A stretch of 19,069 nt of DNA from an uncultured Acetatifactor sp. (GTDB lineage: Bacteria; Bacillota; Clostridia; Lachnospirales; Lachnospiraceae): the NCBI GenBank assembly GCA_910585015.1, contig CAJUCT010000012.1:3766-22834 (forward strand), read 5' to 3'. Below, in pieces: positions 15,074 through 19,069 of the stretch. The notes under the pieces were generated by a model. The model was not told the DNA's origin and did not search any database. It saw only the letters and a program-made list of their open reading frames with translations. A program made the position numbers and the translations under genes. Each line of letters starts with the position of its first letter. Position 1 is the stretch's first letter.

Positions 15074-15161
15074 ACAGTATTTCCGGGAAAATGCCCATAT
15101 TCTGCGCAAAATTTTATATTCGATATATTGTCACATTCCTATCTAAATAAAATATTCTTAA

Positions 15162-15181
15162 CATAAAGCAATTTTATGCTT
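15162..15181. promoter_or_regulatory. Overlapping inverted repeats, possible operator
   Basis: CATAAA-gcaat-TTTATG (15162-15178) overlaps AAGCA/TGCTT (15166-15170 and 15177-15181) just upstream of and touching the putative -35 box of the XRE gene. Autoregulation by the XRE protein is a reasonable guess, with no direct support. Confidence 0.3.
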
Positions 15182-15208
15182 GCACATTCTGCCCGATTAG
15201 TATATTCT
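15180..15208 (+). promoter_or_regulatory. Possible promoter of the XRE regulator
   Basis: TTGCAC (15180-15185), a 17-bp spacer and TATTCT (15203-15208) give a moderate sigma-A match. The start would fall near 15215, about 40 bases before the ATG. Confidence 0.4.
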
Positions 15209-15253
15209 TTAATTGATACATAGCATAGCCGACACGAAAGGAGATTTGCAAAC

Positions 15254-16012
15254 ATGACAAGGCAGGAAGTGACAAGTAACTATATCATCAATATGGAGAG
15301 GGAACGGGTGAGTTGGGGCTACACCCAGCCCCAGATGGCTAAGCGGATGGGCATCTCCACATCGGGCTACAAAAAAATTGTGGCGGGAGAGACCAGCAAG
15401 ATAGATCTATATGCCGCCTACCAACTCTACAAATTTACCGGTAAATTCATCTTTGAACTCTGCGGCGAACAGAGCACGGATCTGGAACTTTTCCAGAGTC
15501 TGCGAAGCCTGACGCCCTCGCAGAAGGCTTTTGTGGGCGGCATTATTCAATTCGAGCGGGATTTTCAGGAAAACAATACGGACACAGAAGAGTATATCAG
15601 CGTAATCGTGCCCAGCAGCAATATGGAAGACGGTATGATCTGGGATTCTGCCAGTGTCATTAAGGTCAATGCGGCCTCCTATATTCACAAATTCGGACAT
15701 AGCCTTCACTGTGGGGTAAAGGTTACCTCCCATAACCTGCAGCCCGTTTACCACGATGGCGATATTCTGCTGATCAGTAAGCGGCCACCCCGGGAAGGGG
15801 ATACGGTTATCTTTGTCAACCGGGAAAACGGATGTGCTTATCTGCGTAAGTTCCGGCACGGCAGTCCCGCCCGCCTGGAACCCATCAACGAGTATGGCGT
15901 CGCCTTTGAGATAGATTGTGGCAACGCGGCCGAAATGGACAAGTGGATTAAATTTGGATGTGTGCTGACGAAGATGCGCCAATCTGATGAGAACCAGCCC
16001 CCAAAGCAATGA
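15254..16012 (+). CDS. XRE-type regulator with degenerate LexA/S24-like domain
   Basis: This is a 252-residue protein. Residues about 8-70 form a helix-turn-helix domain of XRE type (YTQPQMAKRMGISTSGYKKI, 23-42). A linker follows, and residues about 150-210 have the S24/LexA fold pattern: VTSHNLQPVYHDGDILLI, then GDTVIFV, YLRKF and LEPIN. In LexA and phage CI relatives the nucleophile is the Ser of GDSM and the base is the Lys of VKRL. Here these align with Asn161 and Arg198, so self-cleavage is probably lost and the protein may act as a stable ligand-responsive or constitutive regulator. The ATG is preceded by AAAGGAG at ten bases. It is divergent from the C_GCAxxG_C_C gene and 70 bp ahead of a small unknown gene. 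Its target is unknown. Confidence 0.8.
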   Translation: MTRQEVTSNYIINMERERVSWGYTQPQMAKRMGISTSGYKKIVAGETSKIDLYAAYQLYKFTGKFIFELCGEQSTDLELFQSLRSLTPSQKAFVGGIIQFERDFQENNTDTEEYISVIVPSSNMEDGMIWDSASVIKVNAASYIHKFGHSLHCGVKVTSHNLQPVYHDGDILLISKRPPREGDTVIFVNRENGCAYLRKFRHGSPARLEPINEYGVAFEIDCGNAAEMDKWIKFGCVLTKMRQSDENQPPKQ

Positions 16013-16082
16013 ATAAAATATGGACAAAATAGGCAGAATATGGTATTCTACATACGAAAAAAGGCTTTACTTCGGGAGTATA

Positions 16083-16316
16083 ATGGATATGAAAATAAGA
16101 AAGAACATCGACGTGGCGGTTTTTTTGGACAATGTCAGGAAATGCGAGGGCAATGTATATTTTAAGACTATCGAGGGAGATCAGCTGAATCTGAAATCCC
16201 TGTTGTCACAGTATATTCTTGTATCCATAATCAACAATGAAGAACTGATGGAAAAGGGCGCAGTAGACTGTTCGAAGGCGTCAGACGCGGCTCTGTTGGC
16301 GCAGTTTTTGGACTGA
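16083..16316 (+). CDS. Small conserved-looking protein of unknown function
   Basis: This is a 77-residue soluble protein, MDMKIRKN at the start and AALLAQFLD at the end, with no signal peptide or membrane segment. Alternating hydrophobic positions suggest a compact alpha/beta fold (FLDNVRKCEGNVYF, LNLKSLLSQYIL). I believe similar short proteins occur in Lachnospiraceae but know no function. I chose the ATG at 16083 because GGGAG lies four bases upstream; the frame is open to 16020 without such a signal. It follows the XRE gene by 70 bp on the same strand and may be co-transcribed. The bidirectional terminator is 28 bp after its stop. Confidence 0.7.
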   Translation: MDMKIRKNIDVAVFLDNVRKCEGNVYFKTIEGDQLNLKSLLSQYILVSIINNEELMEKGAVDCSKASDAALLAQFLD

Positions 16317-16344
16317 GCGCCTATTTTCGGGAGTTCTTTACAGA

Positions 16345-16380
16345 CAAAGAAAAGGAATCCGTCCGGATTCCTTTTCTTTG
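16345..16380. terminator. Perfect bidirectional intrinsic terminator
   Basis: A perfect 16-bp stem (16345-16360 and 16365-16380) with the loop GTCC separates two convergent units. A-rich outer bases on one side and T-rich on the other (CAAAGAAAAGG / CCTTTTCTTTG) supply U-rich 3' ends in both directions. It serves the XRE/small-protein unit on the plus strand and the plsC-like gene on the minus strand. Confidence 0.88.
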
Positions 16381-16407
16381 TATTGCATACCATATTCTTC
16401 CCGTAGA

Positions 16408-17172
16408 TTATGCCCTGCCAATGACCAGATCCGGCTTCTTGTCCGCGTATAAGCCCTCCTTAATCTCCTCCAGCTTCTCCGCAATACGGCTTTTCACCAA
16501 ATCCGCCAGCTGCTGCTTTGTCAGGTTTCCGTACTCCTCAAAAAAGATGGCTTTCAGAAAATGCACCTGGGTAATCACCTTTTCAAAGGTATTGCTGTTC
16601 ATAGCCTTGTATGAGTCGTAAATCACCACCGGCACTATCGGTCCTTCGCTGCGCAGACTGCAGCTGAAACAGCCGCTCTGGAACTGCTGAAGTTCATTGT
16701 GGTTGTTGGTATAGCCGCCCTCCGGAAAAATCAGAAAATCTCTGCCGTCCTTCACGACCTCCGTCACCTTATGAATGCTGCGCACTTTTTCCCTGGGATC
16801 CGTCAGGTCGATGTCCACACCCTCCAAAAGTCTGCACACCTGCTTGCTCAACAGCCTGTTGGCCTGCTTTTTCTCCCACAGCACACCGCAGGGGCGCTTC
16901 AAGGCTAACAGGATACCCAGCGCATCATATTTTCCCTGATGATTAGAGTAAAAGATGATGCCCTTCTCCTTGGGAATATTCTCAACCCCGTACACTCTGG
17001 TCGCTGTGCGGCTGCATCTTCGCATGTGGTTTATCATCCTGCAGGCCAGTTTAAAACGCCGCGCCGCAGAATATTTTTCCTTATGGTCAATCACATGATT
17101 GGCAATAGGAACCGTAATCAATGCATACAGGCCGTTGATGGCCACAACCCATTTAAATCTTAAATTCAGCAA
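16408..17172 (-). CDS. plsC: 1-acyl-sn-glycerol-3-phosphate acyltransferase (PlsC family)
   Basis: This is a 254-residue membrane-associated acyltransferase that would add the second acyl chain to lysophosphatidate to give phosphatidate. The family blocks are present in order: motif I NHQGKYD (catalytic His78 and Asp83, HX4D), a motif II-like region with DLTDPREKVRS near 122-132, motif III FPEG at 149-152, and motif IV IVPVVIYDS near 179-187. The N-terminus has a weakly hydrophobic stretch (about 8-28). The start is probably TTG at 17172, with GAGG eight bases upstream; no ATG or GTG nearby fits better. It follows the MarR gene by 138 bp on the same strand, in a lipid cluster with fabH. Other family members acylate ornithine lipids or lysophospholipids, so the exact acceptor is not certain. 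Confidence 0.85.
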   Translation of the reverse strand: MLNLRFKWVVAINGLYALITVPIANHVIDHKEKYSAARRFKLACRMINHMRRCSRTATRVYGVENIPKEKGIIFYSNHQGKYDALGILLALKRPCGVLWEKKQANRLLSKQVCRLLEGVDIDLTDPREKVRSIHKVTEVVKDGRDFLIFPEGGYTNNHNELQQFQSGCFSCSLRSEGPIVPVVIYDSYKAMNSNTFEKVITQVHFLKAIFFEEYGNLTKQQLADLVKSRIAEKLEEIKEGLYADKKPDLVIGRA

Positions 17173-17310
17173 TTCTATAACCTCAAATCCCTAAAAATAT
17201 CGCCATAAGCACTTATATCTATTTCATCATACTATGTTTTAAACTTTTTTTCCAGTACAATTTAGCATATGCTTTTGTCAAAATTTGGGGATTTATGTTA
17301 TTTGCCGGCT

Positions 17311-17763
17311 CTATTTGTCCTGCTCTTTGGGTTCAAAAAAGCTGTTAAGGTTTTCAAGGCAACGATATAAAATCTCCATCTCCTGCTCGCTTAAATCCTT
17401 CACAATGGCTTTAATCATCTTTTTGTGGAAATCGCGGTGGTGGTAGAATGCCTTTTTGCCCTTGTCTGTCAGAGTCACATACACCACCCGCTTGTCCTTC
17501 TGGCTCCGCTCCCGGCAGATATAGCCCTTTTTCTCCAACCCGTTCATGTTGATGGTCAGGGTGCTCACCGTGACATGGAGTTTTTGGGCAATCACGGACA
17601 TGTTTCTGGGCGCCTCTATGCCAATGGCCTCTATGATATGCATATCATTGTTGGTAATATCCTTAAATTCCTCCGTGATCACTGCGTTGCCCTCCATGTC
17701 CATCACATGGTTGAACAGATTGACCAGCATCTCATTCAGAGAACGTTTTCTATTCTGCGCCAT
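17311..17763 (-). CDS. MarR family regulator, FabT-like
   Basis: This is a 150-residue winged helix-turn-helix protein. Dimerisation helices flank the DNA-binding core: a recognition region near 54-78 (NMSVIAQKLHVTVSTLTINM) and the wing near 84-101 (RSQKDKRVVYVTLTDKG), the classic DxR motif of MarR wings. Its size and position between fabH and plsC recall FabT, the acyl-ACP-responsive repressor of fatty-acid synthesis in lactic acid bacteria and streptococci, but a general MarR role is possible. The ATG is preceded by AGAGGG at about 11 bases, a long spacing. Two candidate promoters and a palindrome in the gap to fabH suggest its own expression control. Confidence 0.85.
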   Translation of the reverse strand: MAQNRKRSLNEMLVNLFNHVMDMEGNAVITEEFKDITNNDMHIIEAIGIEAPRNMSVIAQKLHVTVSTLTINMNGLEKKGYICRERSQKDKRVVYVTLTDKGKKAFYHHRDFHKKMIKAIVKDLSEQEMEILYRCLENLNSFFEPKEQDK

Positions 17764-17881
17764 TTTGCCGTCCGCACCCTCTTTCTATATATAAGTTCCG
17801 CATATGTCCCAGTCCCAGGCAGTCCGGACTTCCGCAAGGCCTCCTGCGGATAAAACATCTAAGCATAAACTCCAAAAATAT

Positions 17882-17902
17882 ATTATACTGCTTAACAGTT
17901 AA
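17882..17902 (-). promoter_or_regulatory. Second marR promoter with FabT-like palindrome
   Basis: On the minus strand a perfect TATAAT (17882-17887) is preceded by the palindrome TTAAC-T-GTTAA (17892-17902), which would sit in the promoter spacer. The -35 box is weak. The palindrome resembles the published FabT operator type (TTTGAC-T-GTCAAA) with compensating changes in both half-sites, so MarR autoregulation here is plausible. Confidence 0.45.
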
Positions 17903-17919
17903 AATTTCCCAGCAACCTG

Positions 17920-17984
17920 ACTACATAACGCCAGCCATATAACGTTTAACCAATGCAGTACGATAAATTCTGGCATTATGTAGT
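17920..17984. repeat. 15-bp inverted arms 50 bp apart upstream of marR
   Basis: The left arm, 17920-17934, reads ACTACATAACGCCAG; the right arm, 17970-17984, is its inverse complement with one mismatch. The centre-to-centre spacing is 50 bp, near five helical turns. The right arm overlaps the -10 box of the promoter at 17982-18010. It could be a pair of operators, an RNA stem, or a small mobile-repeat remnant; no target-site duplication is visible. Confidence 0.6.
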
Positions 17985-18010
17985 ATAACACAATCTCACG
18001 AGTCAGGCAA
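17982..18010 (-). promoter_or_regulatory. First marR promoter, extended -10 type
   Basis: On the minus strand TTGCCT (18005-18010), a 17-bp spacer and TATACT (17982-17987) with TG one base before the -10 form a good promoter, immediately after the fabH stop. Together with the downstream site it means marR and plsC need not depend on fabH transcription. Confidence 0.6.
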
Positions 18011-18031
18011 TGTATGAAAAACAGGTTCTCC

Positions 18032-18997
18032 TCACCACCGCAGCGCACATGCCCCATAAGTAAGCCCTGCTCCGAAGCCCGACAGCACCAAAGTCATACC
18101 TTCCCGCAGACGGCCCTCTCTGTTAAGTTCGTCCAGAAGCACCGGGATAGCTGCAGAGGACATATTTCCCACCCGGTCCAAATTCATGGGAAATTTCTCC
18201 ATCTCCACAGACAGGCGCTTGGAAATGCCCTCAATGATGCGCTTGTTGGCCTGATGAAGCACAAATAGATCCACATCACCGGGAGTAAGCTGCACTTTCT
18301 GCAGAGTTTCCGTGATGCAGGCCGGCACCTGCCGCACTGCAAAGGCGAATACCTCCCTGCCGTCCATCTGCACATAGGGGAAATTAATGGGTTCGGAAAT
18401 GTAAGGGTTCTTCAGCTGTCTGCTGTCACATTTCAGCACTTCGCCCTTTGTACCGTCCGAGTGCTGCACAAATCCCAGGATACCCGGCATATTGCTGCGC
18501 TCCAACAATACGGCCCCTGCCCCGTCGCCGAACAGGACGCAAGTCCCCCTGTCGGTCCAGTCGATAATTTTTGACAGTACTTCGCTGCCTGCTATCAGGG
18601 CATTCTCATAGATTCCCGCCTCAATATAGGCCCAGGCAGTGTGCAGGGCGAACAGAAATCCGGCGCAGGCGGCATTCAGATCAAAGGCCACAGCGTCTGC
18701 CGCGCCCAACTGGCTCTGCACCTGGCAGGCCGCACAGGGGATGCCCCGTTCCGGTGTACAGGTGGCCACCAGCAGCATTTCCACCTCCGAGGCTGTTTTA
18801 CCCGCATTTTCCAGCGCCTTTTCACAGGCTCTTACCGCCAGGGATACCACAGTCTCCCCGGTGGAGATGTGCCTGCTGCCAATACCGGTGCGCTCTCTAA
18901 CCCACTCGTCCGAGGTCTCCACCAACTGCGCCAAATCCTCATTGGTTATTTCTTTTTGGGGGAGAGCGCTCCCTGTTCCGATTATTTTAACTGACAT
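18032..18997 (-). CDS. fabH: 3-oxoacyl-ACP synthase III (FabH)
   Basis: This is a 321-residue enzyme that condenses acetyl-CoA (or a branched starter) with malonyl-ACP to begin type II fatty-acid synthesis. The family signature is complete: SDEWVRERTGIGSRH at 29-43, the catalytic Cys111 in DLNAACAGF, His248 in LHQANKRI, Asn278 in VGNMSSAAIP (usually GNTSAAS, a mild change), and the C-terminal GFGAGLTYG. Length is normal for the family. The ATG at 18997 is preceded by AAAGG at eight bases. It is read ahead of the FabT-like and plsC genes. The other fab genes may lie beyond the right edge, or elsewhere in the genome. Confidence 0.95.
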   Translation of the reverse strand: MSVKIIGTGSALPQKEITNEDLAQLVETSDEWVRERTGIGSRHISTGETVVSLAVRACEKALENAGKTASEVEMLLVATCTPERGIPCAACQVQSQLGAADAVAFDLNAACAGFLFALHTAWAYIEAGIYENALIAGSEVLSKIIDWTDRGTCVLFGDGAGAVLLERSNMPGILGFVQHSDGTKGEVLKCDSRQLKNPYISEPINFPYVQMDGREVFAFAVRQVPACITETLQKVQLTPGDVDLFVLHQANKRIIEGISKRLSVEMEKFPMNLDRVGNMSSAAIPVLLDELNREGRLREGMTLVLSGFGAGLTYGACALRW

Positions 18998-19069
18998 ATT
19001 CTCTACCTTTCGTTATTTTAGTTCCGCATATCTCCTGCCAGCGCACATGCCGGGTGATCAAGAACTGGC

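Noticed and set aside
17173..17310. TTGACA (17276-17281) and TATGAT (17226-17231) on the minus strand as a plsC promoter
   Set aside because: They are 44 bp apart and neither has a matching partner box at normal spacing.
17794..17805. 12-base string AGTTCCGCATAT shared with 19020-19031, each 20-30 bases upstream of a start codon (marR and fabH)
   Set aside because: About ten exact 12-mer pairs are expected by chance in a window this long, and the flanks do not match, so this is not evidence for a shared regulatory site.
19018..19069. Open frame on the minus strand ending in TAA at 19018-19020, possibly the C-terminus of a gene upstream of fabH
   Set aside because: Only 16 codons are visible and no family can be recognised; another frame is open too.

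Overview
The window reads as chromosomal DNA of a low-to-moderate-GC, Gram-positive, anaerobic Firmicute, most likely a member of the Clostridia close to Lachnospiraceae. The reasons are a clostridial-style type IV pilus operon with a PilM-PilN fusion and no secretin, a C_GCAxxG_C_C family protein, a FabT-like MarR regulator beside fabH, an AAA-ATPase/PD-(D/E)XK protein of a type common in gut Clostridia and Bacteroidetes, and AGGAGG-type ribosome binding sites throughout. This assignment is an inference from gene content. I saw no rRNA, tRNA, CRISPR array, transposase or phage gene.

Layout. Positions 1-186 hold two copies of a 102-bp-period tandem repeat built around a strong hairpin. Positions 190-3021 (minus strand) carry an AAA-ATPase/nuclease-like gene followed by a CapA-family lipoprotein gene, read from a clear promoter at 3089-3117. 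Positions 3389-13818 (minus strand) are a nine-gene type IV pilus operon with a good promoter at 13949-13977 and a hairpin after its last gene. In transcription order it runs: pilC (inner-membrane platform), pilA-like major pilin, pilD (prepilin peptidase), pilMN fusion, pilO-like, then four minor pilins resembling GspI/PilV, GspK/PilX, GspH/FimT and a very large GspJ/PilW-like protein of about 847 residues. No PilB or PilT ATPase is present, so the motor must be encoded elsewhere.

Positions 14143-14924 contain a C_GCAxxG_C_C family gene that runs into an internally deleted, frameshifted GGDEF-EAL remnant (a former cyclic-di-GMP enzyme) just upstream of the pilus promoter. Divergent from it, at 15254-16316 (plus strand), are an XRE-type regulator whose C-terminal LexA-like domain appears to have lost its catalytic Ser and Lys, and a small unknown protein, closed by a perfect bidirectional terminator. 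Positions 16408-18997 (minus strand) form a lipid cluster: fabH, a FabT-like MarR regulator and a PlsC-type acyltransferase. The fabH-marR gap has two promoters, a palindrome and a pair of 15-bp inverted arms.

How the parts fit. The pilus operon encodes platform, subunits, processing enzyme and alignment complex for a surface fibre whose tip is probably a four-pilin complex carrying a large extracellular domain. The remnant of a cyclic-di-GMP enzyme next to the operon suggests an earlier local second-messenger link, now broken. The lipid cluster couples initiation of fatty-acid synthesis (FabH) and acyl transfer to a phospholipid precursor (PlsC) with a regulator of the family that senses acyl chains.
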